In this document: in pieces, positions 29,256-37,313 of the stretch | How the letters are laid out: the number at the start of each line of letters is the position of its first letter | Position numbering within the stretch: position 1 is the first letter of the stretch | Assembly (NCBI RefSeq): GCF_947501785.1 | Contig: NZ_CANMXB010000001.1 | Span: 1,941,048-2,005,047, forward strand | Direction of reading: 5' to 3' | Source of the DNA: an uncultured Litoreibacter sp. | GTDB taxonomy: Bacteria > Pseudomonadota > Alphaproteobacteria > Rhodobacterales > Rhodobacteraceae | Length of the DNA: 64,000 bases | The notes under the pieces: model-generated | Told to the model about the DNA's origin: nothing | Database searches by the model: none | The model's input: the letters and a program-made list of their open reading frames with translations, nothing else | Program-made: the position numbers and the translations under genes

Positions 29256-29381
29256 GGGCCACGCCCGACCTCCCCCCGGAGGGCGTGTTGTTGGGGCATA
29301 AGAGGAATGCATGACGTGAGTGCTTCGTGGAGTGAAGCACTGAAGGAGCGTTGCAAACGCCCCCCAGGTCGGGCGCGGCCC
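29256..29381. repeat. Second palindromic element, different family
   Basis: 126 bp bounded by GGGCCACGCCCGACCT (29256-29271) and its complement at 29366-29381 (15/16), with an inner GTGCTTC...GAAGCAC hairpin. It has no coding capacity. Confidence 0.7.
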
Positions 29382-29434
29382 TAGGTTGATGACGAGCCCA
29401 GCCTGCCCAAAACACTCCAACTTCAAAAATGCAG

Positions 29435-29818
29435 TCAATTCGCTCGACAGCTATTACCTGAATCTTCCAACCGAATTATGGCGCGAAGAATATCGGGGTT
29501 CGAAATCAATGCGTCGGCAGCATTGATCGCGTCTTGATCTTGTCCAAACCCAAGCAACAGTTCTGCTGAAACGCACAAACAAAAGGAGCTTGCAGCACCA
29601 AGTTGAAAATCAGTTCCTGTTGTTCTCGCAAAGTCTTCGACTTCAATTTCGCATTGAGCAGAAACCTTTTTCAGAGCCAGTGCAGTTCCTTCCAATGGTT
29701 CGCGAACGCGCTCCCCCGCATCAAAAATTGGAAGTGTTACAAAAGCAACTCCACCGACTATCAATAATAGGATAACCACATACCGTGATCTAAATATTTT
29801 CAATGTTTGTCTCACCAT
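29435..29818 (-). CDS. Hypothetical membrane-anchored protein
   Basis: A 127-aa protein with one N-terminal transmembrane helix (YVVILLLIVGGVAFVTLPIF) and a soluble domain of about 90 residues containing cysteines. No family recognised. It is clearly more A+T-rich than the adjacent ribosomal genes, suggesting acquisition. It is encoded immediately downstream of the rplP terminator. Confidence 0.6.
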   Translation of the reverse strand: MVRQTLKIFRSRYVVILLLIVGGVAFVTLPIFDAGERVREPLEGTALALKKVSAQCEIEVEDFARTTGTDFQLGAASSFCLCVSAELLLGFGQDQDAINAADALISNPDILRAIIRLEDSGNSCRAN

Positions 29819-29826
29819 AAAAAATA

Positions 29827-29853
29827 ACCCCCACCGCTTAGCACGGAGGGGGT
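29827..29853 (-). terminator. Terminator after rplP
   Basis: ACCCCCACCG (29827-29836) pairs with CGGAGGGGGT (29844-29853) with one mismatch, and is followed on the minus strand by TTATTTTTT. It lies 10 nt beyond the conserved 3' UTR hairpin. Confidence 0.92.
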
Positions 29854-29862
29854 CATAACTTC

Positions 29863-29918
29863 TACCGGGTGCTGCTCTCGGTGATTTTCGCCTAAGCGAA
29901 AATCACCTGCCGCACACT
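29863..29918 (-). other. Conserved 3' UTR RNA element, rplP copy
   Basis: Minus strand: AGTGTGCGGCAGGT, a perfect 12-bp hairpin (GGTGATTTTCGC / GCGAAAATCACC) and ACCGAGAGCAGCAC. The flanks are the same as in the copies after both tuf genes, while the stem sequence differs. It lies 12 nt after the rplP stop. Confidence 0.8.
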
Positions 29919-29930
29919 GTACGCGTGGAT

Positions 29931-30344
29931 TTACCAATCCTCGCGTACAACAACACGCGTCTTAATAGGCAGCTTCATCGCGGCCAGACGCAGGGCTTCG
30001 CGGGCGATGTCGTCGTTGACGCCATCGATCTCGAACATCATGCGGCCGGGTTTGACTTTGCAGGCCCAGAAATCGACAGAGCCTTTACCCTTACCCATAC
30101 GAACTTCGATAGGCTTCGAGGTGACGGGCAGGTCCGGGAAGATCCGGATCCACACGCGGCCTTGGCGTTTCATGTGACGTGTCATCGCACGACGGGCAGC
30201 CTCGATCTGGCGCGCGGTGATGCGCTCCGGCTCGGTGGCTTTCAGACCATAGGTGCCGAAGTTCAGGTCGGACCCGCCCTTCGCCTGACCTTTGATCCGA
30301 CCTTTGTGCATCTTGCGGAATTTAGTGCGTTTTGGTTGTAGCAT
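29931..30344 (-). CDS. rplP: 50S ribosomal protein L16
   Basis: A 137-aa protein, [20 protein letters not shown], with the conserved [17 protein letters not shown], located near the A-site tRNA. It is the last gene of the rplB unit, followed by the 3' UTR hairpin and terminator instead of rpmC. Confidence 0.98.
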   Translation of the reverse strand: MLQPKRTKFRKMHKGRIKGQAKGGSDLNFGTYGLKATEPERITARQIEAARRAMTRHMKRQGRVWIRIFPDLPVTSKPIEVRMGKGKGSVDFWACKVKPGRMMFEIDGVNDDIAREALRLAAMKLPIKTRVVVREDW

Positions 30345-30358
30345 CTAAATGCCCTCCT

Positions 30359-31066
30359 TTAGCGGCGGCCGCCAGCACCGCGAGGTGTTGGGCCGTCTTG
30401 GAGTTCCTGGGCTTTACGGTCACGTGCCTGTGGATCGTGTTCCATGATCTCGCCTTTGAAGATCCAGGTCTTGATCCCGATGATGCCATAGGCAGTCATC
30501 GCTTCGACATGTGCGTAATCGATATCGGCACGCAGCGTGTGCAAAGGCACGCGGCCTTCGCGGTACCATTCGGTCCGGGCGATCTCGGCGCCGCCAAGAC
30601 GACCCGCAAGGTTCACCCGGATACCCAGGGCCCCCATACGCATGGCGTTTTGTACGGCACGTTTCATCGCGCGGCGGAAGGACACACGGCGTTCCAGCTG
30701 CTGTGCAATGCTTTCGCCAACCAATGCGGCGTCCAGTTCGGGCTTGCGCACTTCAACGATGTTGAGGTGCAGCTCGCTGTCGGTGAACGCGGCCAGCTTC
30801 TTGCGCAGGCCTTCAATGTCGGCGCCTTTTTTGCCGATGATGACGCCCGGGCGGGCGGTGTGGATCGTGACGCGGCACTTCTTGTGCGGACGCTCGATGA
30901 TCACACGGCTGATGCCGGCTTGCTTGCACTCTTTGTTGATGAACTCGCGCATTTTGATGTCTTCCAGCAGAAGATCACCAAAGTCGGCGGAGTTCGCGTA
31001 CCAACGGCTGTCCCAGGTGCGGTTGACCTGCAGGCGCATACCGATCGGGTTTACTTTGTTACCCAT
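30359..31066 (-). CDS. rpsC: 30S ribosomal protein S3
   Basis: A 235-aa mRNA-entry protein with an N-terminal KH domain ([19 protein letters not shown]) and C-terminal domain [20 protein letters not shown]. The start overlaps the rplV stop by one base (TAATG). Confidence 0.98.
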   Translation of the reverse strand: MGNKVNPIGMRLQVNRTWDSRWYANSADFGDLLLEDIKMREFINKECKQAGISRVIIERPHKKCRVTIHTARPGVIIGKKGADIEGLRKKLAAFTDSELHLNIVEVRKPELDAALVGESIAQQLERRVSFRRAMKRAVQNAMRMGALGIRVNLAGRLGGAEIARTEWYREGRVPLHTLRADIDYAHVEAMTAYGIIGIKTWIFKGEIMEHDPQARDRKAQELQDGPTPRGAGGRR

Positions 31067-31446
31067 TATGCTTGCTCCTCAACCTGGCGCACCAGGATTG
31101 TCAGTTCTGAAAACGGCTTGACGATCTTGCCGAACCGGCCACGGGCACGGGGGCGTCCGCGTTTCATCGTCAGGTTCTTGCCGACATAGGCTTCCGCCAC
31201 GATCAGCTCGTCCACGTCCAGGTTGTGGTTGTTCTCGGCGTTGGCAATCGCGGACTGAAGGCATTTCTTCACGTCGTCCGAGATGCGCTTCTTCGAAAAC
31301 GTCAGGTCGGCCAAAGCGCGGTCCACCTTCTTGCCACGGATCAGCTGAGCCACGAGGTTCAGTTTCTGCGGGGAGGTCCGAAGCATGCGCAGCTTTGCCA
31401 TTGCCTCGTTATCAGCCACGCGGCGGGCGTTTTTTTCCTTACCCAT
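31066..31446 (-). CDS. rplV: 50S ribosomal protein L22
   Basis: A 126-aa tunnel protein ([20 protein letters not shown]) with the beta-hairpin [20 protein letters not shown] that lines the exit tunnel. It follows rpsS by 3 nt. Confidence 0.98.
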   Translation of the reverse strand: MGKEKNARRVADNEAMAKLRMLRTSPQKLNLVAQLIRGKKVDRALADLTFSKKRISDDVKKCLQSAIANAENNHNLDVDELIVAEAYVGKNLTMKRGRPRARGRFGKIVKPFSELTILVRQVEEQA

Positions 31447-31449
31447 GGC

Positions 31450-31728
31450 TTACTTCCTCTTCGCTTTTTTGTCAGCGGCGTGGCCATAATAGGTGCGGGT
31501 CGGGCTATATTCGCCGAACTTCTGACCGATCATGTCTTCAGACACGTTGACTGGGATGTGTTTCTTGCCGTTGTAGACGCCAAACGTCAGGCCCACGAAC
31601 TGGGGCAGGATCGTCGAGCGGCGCGACCAGATTTTGATAACTTCGTTGCGGCCAGATTCCTTGGACGCTTCGGCCTTTTTCAACACATGCGCGTCGACAA
31701 AAGGGCCTTTCCATACTGAACGAGACAT
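31450..31728 (-). CDS. rpsS: 30S ribosomal protein S19
   Basis: A 92-aa head protein, [19 protein letters not shown], with the C-terminal basic [19 protein letters not shown]. It lies 2 nt after rplB. Confidence 0.98.
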   Translation of the reverse strand: MSRSVWKGPFVDAHVLKKAEASKESGRNEVIKIWSRRSTILPQFVGLTFGVYNGKKHIPVNVSEDMIGQKFGEYSPTRTYYGHAADKKAKRK

Positions 31729-31730
31729 GT

Positions 31731-32573
31731 CTAACGCCCCTTCTTCTTAGCATGACGCGAACGCAGGATGAGCTTCGACGATGCTTTTTTCTTGTTACGG
31801 GTCTTGGCACCTTTGGTCGGTTTGCCCCAAGGGGTAACCGGGTGACGACCACCAGAGGTCCGGCCTTCACCACCACCATGCGGGTGGTCGATCGGGTTCA
31901 TCACAACACCACGCACAGACGGGCGGATGCCCTTGTGGCGGTTGCGGCCCGCTTTACCAAAGTTCTGGTTTGAATTGTCGGGGTTCGACACGGCACCAAC
32001 GGTGCACATGCATTCCTGACGCACGAGGCGCAGCTCGCCCGAGGAAAGGCGGATTTGCGCGTAACCACCGTCACGACCAACGAACTGCGCATACGTACCA
32101 GCGGCACGTGCGATTTGCCCGCCCTTGCCTGGCTTGAGTTCGATGTTGTGGATGATTGTCCCGATAGGAAGGCCCGAGAACGGCATCGCGTTGCCCGGCT
32201 TCACGTCGGCTTTCGCGGTAGAGATGATGGTGTCGCCAACGCCCAGGCGTTGCGGAGCAAGGATATAGGCCTGCTCGCCATCTTCATATTTGATCAGCGC
32301 AATGAAGGCTGTCCGGTTCGGGTCATATTCAATGCGCTCGACGGTCGCTGGAACGTCCATCTTGTTGCGTTTGAAATCGACGATACGGTAAAGGCGTTTC
32401 GCGCCCCCACCAATGCGACGCATCGTGATCCGCCCGGTATTGTTCCGGCCACCGCTTTTCGTCAAACCCTCGGTAAGGGATTTGACCGGACGGCCTTTCC
32501 AAAGTTCCGAACGGTCGATCAGAACCAACCCACGTTGGCCTGGCGTCGTCGGCTTATACGACTTAAGTGCCAT
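31731..32573 (-). CDS. rplB: 50S ribosomal protein L2
   Basis: A 280-aa protein near the peptidyl transferase centre, with the essential His in [21 protein letters not shown] start at 32573 ([18 protein letters not shown]); the 12 extra upstream codons are not conserved. rplB should follow rplW; here about 1.6 kb separates them and rplB heads its own unit. Confidence 0.98.
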   Translation of the reverse strand: MALKSYKPTTPGQRGLVLIDRSELWKGRPVKSLTEGLTKSGGRNNTGRITMRRIGGGAKRLYRIVDFKRNKMDVPATVERIEYDPNRTAFIALIKYEDGEQAYILAPQRLGVGDTIISTAKADVKPGNAMPFSGLPIGTIIHNIELKPGKGGQIARAAGTYAQFVGRDGGYAQIRLSSGELRLVRQECMCTVGAVSNPDNSNQNFGKAGRNRHKGIRPSVRGVVMNPIDHPHGGGEGRTSGGRHPVTPWGKPTKGAKTRNKKKASSKLILRSRHAKKKGR

Positions 32574-32663
32574 GCTTTCTGTCTTCCGTTGTAAGTGGTC
32601 GGGACGCATCCCAACCTATATGTGTATAGGGCCCCTGAGGTCCCCGATGTGTTTTGCCCGTAG

Positions 32664-32681
32664 GGCGGGGTTCACCCCGCC
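32664..32681. repeat. GGCGGGGTTCACCCCGCC palindrome, copy b
   Basis: An 18-bp near-palindrome preceded by GTAG, in the leader of the rplB unit, about 90 nt before the start codon. Confidence 0.85.
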
Positions 32682-32697
32682 ATCCGCGCAACAACAA

Positions 32698-32719
32698 AGC
32701 CCCAGACGAATCTGGGGCT
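32698..32719 (-). terminator. Hairpin downstream of the ion-channel gene
   Basis: AGCCCCAGA-CGAA-TCTGGGGCT, a 9-bp perfect stem with a tetraloop, followed by TTGTTGTTG on the minus strand. It can terminate the channel gene. It also lies just downstream of a predicted rplB promoter, so it could attenuate the rplB unit. Confidence 0.75.
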
Positions 32720-32732
32720 GTGCCGATGGGGG

Positions 32733-32761
32733 TGTTTAGGTTGGAGGGGGTGTGGGGTCAA
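32733..32761 (-). promoter_or_regulatory. Predicted promoter of the rplB-rpsS-rplV-rpsC-rplP unit
   Basis: Minus strand: -35 TTGACC (32756-32761), 17-nt spacer, -10 TAAACA (32733-32738), about 160 nt upstream of rplB. The spacing and -35 are good and the -10 is moderate. The predicted transcript begins just before the hairpin at 32698-32719. Confidence 0.45.
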
Positions 32762-32823
32762 GACATAACTCGATACTTTACAGCGCAGGCAAGGTTGGCG
32801 ATTTATTGGTGCAGAGACCGACA

Positions 32824-33678
32824 TCAAACGTATGGCTTCTCCACGCCTGCCGACAAACTTGCCAGACGAACAGCCTCCGCATCTGCCACCTCCGTGTAAT
32901 AGGGCAAGCTGTCAGGAAAAAGTTGCCGTCTAGTACAAAAACTCACTTTTTCATAAGGCTCATTCTTGTTTGAGAAGTGGCAATAAATATGTGGATATCC
33001 GTAGTATTCGTCGCCCCCGAAATCCACGTCTTCAATGTTCTCAAACGGGATCCTTCCAATCTTGAGCACCTTGACAGAGTTTTCCCTCACTTCATCATCA
33101 TCTTTGTCTAATTTTAGTGGATCATGAACACGGAAGCGACCGTCGTCCAACGAGACTAGGTTATTCCACTGAAAACCAACGAGGATTCCTCGATGGTAAG
33201 TTCCAACCAAGCTAAGCCTAAACCAAGGCGAAATGCCGGTTTGGTTTTCTTCTAACTCTGGGTATTCATCCACGCGCTTCACATCGCGAATGATTACGTC
33301 TGACCTAAGTTCTTCAGAAAAATTCGTACGAATATGCTCTTCAAACTTGGGCTTCCACTTTTGTCGAAGCGCAATCTTTTGTTCTTCCTGTCGAACACCC
33401 ACGGCGAGATCAGACGTAAGCCTAAACAAAAACAACCCAAGCAATAATACTCCTAGCAAAACTTCGGATGCAGTAAAAATCATGGCTAAGCTTTTTGAGG
33501 GTGAAATGTCGCCGTAGCCTAGGGTCGTGATAGTCACAACGCTGAAGTACTGCGCCTCCCAAAACGATACAGGTTTCGAAAGTCCTTGAAGGAGGTAGTA
33601 CAAGAACCCGAACGCAAATACTGTTAACACATAAATTAGACCCCAGGTTATGGGCTTTGAGAAGTCGATTTTTGACAA
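32824..33678 (-). CDS. Two-TM ion channel protein, TTG start
   Basis: A 284-aa protein with two transmembrane helices (about 10-30 and 62-85) flanking a pore loop with the potassium-filter-like TTLGYGD (51-57), and a cytoplasmic C-terminal domain of about 190 residues without a recognised RCK signature. I start at TTG 33678, which has an AAGGA site; the frame stays open upstream but reads into palindromic element copy 3. A+T-rich compared with its neighbours and inserted between rplW and rplB. Probably a potassium channel; gating is unknown. Confidence 0.82.
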   Translation of the reverse strand: MSKIDFSKPITWGLIYVLTVFAFGFLYYLLQGLSKPVSFWEAQYFSVVTITTLGYGDISPSKSLAMIFTASEVLLGVLLLGLFLFRLTSDLAVGVRQEEQKIALRQKWKPKFEEHIRTNFSEELRSDVIIRDVKRVDEYPELEENQTGISPWFRLSLVGTYHRGILVGFQWNNLVSLDDGRFRVHDPLKLDKDDDEVRENSVKVLKIGRIPFENIEDVDFGGDEYYGYPHIYCHFSNKNEPYEKVSFCTRRQLFPDSLPYYTEVADAEAVRLASLSAGVEKPYV

Positions 33679-33755
33679 AGGCGTTTCCTTCAGCCTAGCA
33701 AATTGGCCGTGATCTAGTCTTCTTGCAGCTAAGCACACAGCACATGAATTCAATA

Positions 33756-33932
33756 GCCGGGCATCGCCGGACCGGGGGATGGCGATCTGAGGGCAGTTCT
33801 GCAGAGCTTTATCCTCGCCAAGCACATCTTCCATATCAGCGACGCACCAAGACCAACCAAATCGCCAGCCCGTGGGGCCGCCTCTCGGGCATCTGCGATG
33901 CCCTGCCGGTAACGGTCTGGCGATGCGCGGGC
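33756..33932. repeat. Palindromic element (MITE-like), copy 3
   Basis: Left end GCCGGGCATCGCCGGACCG (33756-33774), right end CGGTCTGGCGATGC (33913-33926), inner arms GGATGGCGAT and ATCGCCAGCC, and the core GCCAAGCACATCTTCC. A short extra hairpin (GGGCATCTGCGATGCCC) interrupts the right arm, making this copy longer (177 bp). Confidence 0.82.
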
Positions 33933-33993
33933 GCTACGCGCTGTTAACCGCGCAGTAATCCATCACCCCATTAACCACGATCTTCCCCGCGCG

Positions 33994-34035
33994 TGTCGGT
34001 ACAGGGTGTGTACAGCCTGTGTACGCATTGTGTAC
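33994..34035 (-). repeat. GTACACA array with 11-bp phasing, copy 2
   Basis: TGTCGGTAC at 33994, then TGTGTAC at 34007, 34018 and 34029. Reversed, this is GTACACA-atgc-GTACACA-ggct-GTACACA-ccct-GTACCGACA. The order and 11-bp phase match copy 1 at 3012; two of the three 4-bp spacers differ. Confidence 0.85.
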
Positions 34036-34142
34036 GCCGGTTTTCAGCCGAAATCGGCCTGTTAACCCTTATTTCTATGGGTCCAGCCCCTACCCCACCA
34101 AAACACCCCTGTACGCACCGATTAACCTTTCAGAAACGAAAA

Positions 34143-34168
34143 AACCCGACCCATTTCCGGGCCGGGTT
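34143..34168 (-). terminator. Terminator of the rpsJ-rplC-rplD-rplW unit
   Basis: AACCCGACCC (34143-34152) pairs with GGGCCGGGTT (34159-34168) with one mismatch, and is followed by TTTTTTCGTTTC on the minus strand. It is about 43 nt after the rplW stop. Confidence 0.9.
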
Positions 34169-34185
34169 CTTTGCAATTTCCGTAG

Positions 34186-34203
34186 GGCGGGGTTCACCCC
34201 GCC
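34186..34203. repeat. GGCGGGGTTCACCCCGCC palindrome, copy c
   Basis: An 18-bp near-palindrome preceded by GTAG, 7 nt after the rplW stop and upstream of its terminator. Confidence 0.85.
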
Positions 34204-34210
34204 GCGAGGC

Positions 34211-34507
34211 TTAAAGGCCAGTCGAGACGTCGATTGTGTTGCCCTCTTCAAGGGTCACATACGCCTTCTTGACGTCCTTACGTTTGCCGAGCTGGCCCCG
34301 GAACCGCTTGGATTTACCCTTTGTAATCGTGGTGTTGACCGCTTTGACCTTCACGCCAAAGAGGTTTTCAACCGCCTCTTTGATCTGTGGTTTGTTGGCC
34401 TCGATCGACACTTCGAACACAACCGCGTTGGCTTCCGATGCCATGGTTGCTTTCTCGGTGATGATCGGCTTGCGGATCACGTCGTAATGTTCAGCTTTAG
34501 CGCTCAT
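34211..34507 (-). CDS. rplW: 50S ribosomal protein L23
   Basis: A 98-aa tunnel-exit protein that docks trigger factor and SRP. I start at 34507 ([20 protein letters not shown]); a frame open 60 codons further up overlaps rplD and is not real. It overlaps the rplD stop by 4 nt. It is the last gene of its unit, whereas rplB would normally follow. Confidence 0.97.
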   Translation of the reverse strand: MSAKAEHYDVIRKPIITEKATMASEANAVVFEVSIEANKPQIKEAVENLFGVKVKAVNTTITKGKSKRFRGQLGKRKDVKKAYVTLEEGNTIDVSTGL

Positions 34508-35124
34508 GACAGACGAGCCTCCAATGCTTCCAGACCGGCTTTGGTGATGACCAAAGTGTCGCGTTTCAGGATGTCGAACACGTTCGCGCCCATCGTCGGC
34601 AGAATGTCCAACCCATTGATATTGCGGGCAGCTTGCGCAAATTCCGCGTTCACTTCGGCACCATCGATGATCAGGGCGCGCTTCCAACCCAGCTCTTTGA
34701 CCTGAGCGGCCAGAGCCTTGGTTTTTACGTCCTTGACGTCGATGTTGTCCAGGATCACCAGCTCACCCGCATTGGCTTTCGCCGACAGCGCGTGCATCAG
34801 GCCCAGCTTGCGGACCTTCTTGGGCAGATCATGGCCGTGGCTACGTGGCGTCGGGCCTTTGTAGACACCACCACCGCGGAAGATCGGAGCAGACCGCGCG
34901 CCGTGACGTGCGCCGCCGGTGCCCTTCTGGCGATAGATCTTCTTGGTGGAATAGTTCACCTCGGAACGGGTCTTCACCTTGTGGGTGCCGGCCTGCGCGT
35001 TGTTGCGCTGCCAACGGACCACACGGTGCAGAATGTCCGCACGTGGCTCCAGGCCGAAGATGGCGTCAGACAGCTCAACCGAGCCAGCCTTCTTGCCGTC
35101 GAGTTTGATGGCATCAGCTTTCAT
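34504..35124 (-). CDS. rplD: 50S ribosomal protein L4
   Basis: A 206-aa protein. I start at 35124 ([20 protein letters not shown]), overlapping the rplC end by 11 nt. The tunnel loop includes [20 protein letters not shown]. In E. coli L4 represses the S10 operon; no equivalent leader was recognised upstream of rpsJ. Confidence 0.97.
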   Translation of the reverse strand: MKADAIKLDGKKAGSVELSDAIFGLEPRADILHRVVRWQRNNAQAGTHKVKTRSEVNYSTKKIYRQKGTGGARHGARSAPIFRGGGVYKGPTPRSHGHDLPKKVRKLGLMHALSAKANAGELVILDNIDVKDVKTKALAAQVKELGWKRALIIDGAEVNAEFAQAARNINGLDILPTMGANVFDILKRDTLVITKAGLEALEARLS

Positions 35125-36001
35125 CGGACTTGTCTCCTTCTGGGGCTGCATCTGCTTCAGGAGCATCGCCCTCGGCCTGATCGGCCTGGATGGACGCTTC
35201 TGCTTCAGCCAATGCGGCGGCTTCTTGTGCGGCTTGCTCTTCCGCTGCTGCGGCTGCGGCGGCTTCTGCTTCAGCAGCGGCTGCTGCTGCGGCTTCTTCA
35301 GCGGCTTTCTCAGCTTCTTTGGCGGCGGAAGCCAGACCAGCGGGGAACAGGGTGTTCTCGGACAACGGCTTTTTCACCGCGTCTTTAACAGTGACCCAGC
35401 CACCTTTGGAGCCGGGAACGGCGCCTTTGATCATGATCAGGCCACGAGCCGTGTCAGTCTTCACAACCTGCAGGTTCTGCGTGGTAACACGGGCAGCACC
35501 CATGTGACCGGCCATTTTCTTGCCTTTGAACACCTTGCCCGGATCCTGACACTGACCGGTGGAGCCGTGCGAACGGTGGGAGATCGACACACCGTGGGTC
35601 GCGCGAAGGCCCCCAAAGTTGTGACGCTTCATCGCACCGGCAAAGCCTTTACCGATCGACGTACCGGCAACATCAACAAACTGGCCTTCAAAGTAATGGG
35701 CCGCGATGATTTCTTCGCCAACGGGGATCAGGTTCTCTTCCGCAACGCGGAATTCAGCGACCTTACGCTTTGGCTCAACCTTGGCGGCTGCAAAGTGACC
35801 GCGCATCGCTTTGGATGTGCGTTTCGCTTTCGCTGTGCCAGCACCAAGCTGAACCGCTGTGTAGCCGTCTTTCTCAGCAGTACGCTGAGCGACAACTTCC
35901 AGCTTGTCGAGTTGAAGAACGGTCACAGGAACCTGCTTGCCGTCTTCCATGAAGAGGCGGGTCATGCCGACCTTCTTCGCAATTACACCGGAGCGCAACA
36001 T
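35114..36001 (-). CDS. rplC: 50S ribosomal protein L3 with Ala/Glu-rich C-terminal extension
   Basis: A 295-aa protein. Residues 1-220 are a normal L3 ([36 protein letters not shown]). Residues about 222-295 form an unusual tail of Ala, Glu, Gln and Asp ([20 protein letters not shown]), probably helical or disordered, ending [13 protein letters not shown]3 usually has about 205-240 residues. The tail overlaps the rplD start. It could be group-specific; its role is unknown. Confidence 0.97.
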   Translation of the reverse strand: MLRSGVIAKKVGMTRLFMEDGKQVPVTVLQLDKLEVVAQRTAEKDGYTAVQLGAGTAKAKRTSKAMRGHFAAAKVEPKRKVAEFRVAEENLIPVGEEIIAAHYFEGQFVDVAGTSIGKGFAGAMKRHNFGGLRATHGVSISHRSHGSTGQCQDPGKVFKGKKMAGHMGAARVTTQNLQVVKTDTARGLIMIKGAVPGSKGGWVTVKDAVKKPLSENTLFPAGLASAAKEAEKAAEEAAAAAAAEAEAAAAAAAEEQAAQEAAALAEAEASIQADQAEGDAPEADAAPEGDKSDES

Positions 36002-36015
36002 ACGTAAGCCCTCCT

Positions 36016-36327
36016 TTAAACTTTAATTTCGACGTCAACGCCGGCAGCAAGGTCGAGCTTCATCAGCGCGTCCACAGTCTGCGGAGTTGGGTCGACGATA
36101 TCCAGCAGACGCTTATGCGTGCGGATTTCGAACTGGTCACGAGATTTCTTGTCCACGTGTGGGCCACGCAGAACGGTGAATTTCTCGATCTTGTTTGGAA
36201 GCGGGATCGGGCCACGCACGTCAGCGCCGGTGCGCTTTGCGGTGTTTACGATCTCTTGGGTAGATGCATCCAGAACCCGGTAGTCAAACGCCTTCAGGCG
36301 GATGCGAATGTTTTGGCTTTGTGCCAT
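36016..36327 (-). CDS. rpsJ: 30S ribosomal protein S10 / NusE
   Basis: A 103-aa protein, [20 protein letters not shown], of standard length from 36327. It works in the 30S head and as NusE in antitermination. It is the first gene of its unit, separated from tuf1 by about 1.1 kb of inserted DNA. Confidence 0.98.
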   Translation of the reverse strand: MAQSQNIRIRLKAFDYRVLDASTQEIVNTAKRTGADVRGPIPLPNKIEKFTVLRGPHVDKKSRDQFEIRTHKRLLDIVDPTPQTVDALMKLDLAAGVDVEIKV

Positions 36328-36452
36328 TACACATATCCCTCTTGAGAGAGGTCTCAACGGATTGGAGGAGATCGGCTCATCCGAGCCCCTCGTCGCGTCT
36401 TATGGCGGAACATAAAGAGGGGCACGCGTGCGTACCCCTGTTCCGTAGGGTG

Positions 36453-36481
36453 CGTATAGACAGGGTTGTAGAGAGTCGCAA
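36453..36481 (-). promoter_or_regulatory. Predicted promoter of the rpsJ-rplCDW unit
   Basis: Minus strand: -35 TTGCGA (36476-36481), 17-nt spacer, -10 TATACG (36453-36458), about 125 nt upstream of rpsJ. It has the same -10 and spacing as the rplO promoter. It lies only about 30 nt downstream (in transcription sense) of palindromic element copy 4. Confidence 0.6.
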
Positions 36482-36512
36482 CACCTTTTCGGGTAATAAA
36501 TGCTGGAGATCA

Positions 36513-36654
36513 GCCGGGCATCGCCAGACCGCGGGGTGGCGAGCTAAGTGACGTTCTGCAGGGCTTTATTGAGGCCAAGTACATCTTCCATTCATATGGC
36601 GCGCTTATGGTAGCCAAATCGCCAGCCCTGTCGGGCGGTCTAGCGATGCCCGGC
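36513..36654. repeat. Palindromic element (MITE-like), copy 4
   Basis: 142 bp with terminal inverted repeats GCCGGGCATCGCCAGACCG (36513-36531) and 36636-36654 (18/19), nested arms GGGGTGGCGA / TCGCCAGCCC, and the core GGCCAAGTACATCTTCC. Best-preserved copy. It lies between the HEPN-like gene and the rpsJ promoter, inside a 384-bp gene-free stretch (36328-36711). Confidence 0.88.
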
Positions 36655-36711
36655 GCCTTCGGCTTGGTTCCGGGCTGGGGGAGAACTTACACCATTTCTA
36701 GTCTGGAGACA

Positions 36712-37245
36712 TCAGGCAATAACGTGCGCTCTGTTCTGTCGTAACTCTAGCCAGTTCAGATCCGACTTTCGTTTTCCAGGCAACGCGATCCAAGGGTCAC
36801 ACCCTAGTTCAGCAATAGATCTAGATCTCAAACCATCTATCCCAGCACGGACGGCAAGCACTTTGTTGCGACAGACGTCCAAGTCAAAAACCCTTGCACC
36901 ATGAACCATCTTGTTGCGCATACGGACCGCTTCTGGAATGTGCTGCCAAACCTGATTGCCTAAGAAATCGGGTAGCGTCCGATGCTCTCTCTCAAAAACC
37001 GGCCATAAAGCTACGAGGTCATGAAACCCCTTATTCTTAAGAAGCGCGTCACACTGCTTTGAAATAAAACCCCTATTTAGAGCGCAGAACCTTAGTGACC
37101 GACGCATAGTTTTCTCCATCGCAAAAACGGAAGCTAACAACGCCTCTGCGTGGTGTTCATTTTTTGTGAGTGCATCTAGTCTTTTGACGACTTCAGGGTA
37201 TCCCAGACTGACAGGGTACATCGGTTCTCCAAATAAATTCTTCAA
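36712..37245 (-). CDS. Orphan AT-rich protein with HEPN-like motif
   Basis: A 177-aa, mostly helical, soluble protein. R110-NKMV-H115 (AVRMRNKMVHG) fits the R-x4-6-H motif that forms the RNase active site in HEPN domains of toxins and defence proteins, and it lies in a helix-rich context (HHAEALLASVFAMEKTMRRS). Membership rests on this motif and helicity only. There is no adjacent MNT-type antitoxin. Low G+C compared with the flanking tuf1 and rpsJ points to acquisition. It lies downstream of the tuf1 terminator. Confidence 0.6.
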   Translation of the reverse strand: MKNLFGEPMYPVSLGYPEVVKRLDALTKNEHHAEALLASVFAMEKTMRRSLRFCALNRGFISKQCDALLKNKGFHDLVALWPVFEREHRTLPDFLGNQVWQHIPEAVRMRNKMVHGARVFDLDVCRNKVLAVRAGIDGLRSRSIAELGCDPWIALPGKRKSDLNWLELRQNRAHVIA

Positions 37246-37313
37246 GAAATGCTTAATTTTACGATTCGTATCCGCAGATTCATAATAGTCTCAGCATCAA
37301 ATATGTAGCTAAA

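Larger units (their letters stand above)
28902..29434. other. Non-coding stretch carrying two palindromic elements
   Basis: 533 bp between the cupredoxin gene and a small membrane-protein gene. Open frames here run through repeats and have no ribosome sites or protein character. It holds palindromic element copy 2 (29052-29192) and a second, different palindromic element (29256-29381). I see no RNA gene. Confidence 0.7.
33679..34210. other. Intergenic region between the ion-channel gene and rplW
   Basis: 532 bp without a gene. It contains palindromic element copy 3 (33756-33932), GTACACA array copy 2 (33994-34035), the rplW terminator (34143-34168) and an 18-bp palindrome (34186-34203). Confidence 0.8.

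Noticed and set aside
28971-29438. 155-codon minus-strand frame between the cupredoxin and membrane-protein genes
   Set aside because: It runs through two palindromic elements; similar peptides (QAHLP, NQIASPWG) recur wherever the element occurs, so they reflect the repeat, not a protein.
30332-31189. Plus-strand frame of 285 codons opposite rpsC
   Set aside because: Antisense mirror of rpsC/rplV; composition and lack of ribosome site argue against a gene.
33679-33834. Upstream extension of the ion-channel gene to an ATG at 33834
   Set aside because: The extra 52 residues are translated from palindromic element copy 3; a TTG with a good ribosome site at 33678 fits better.
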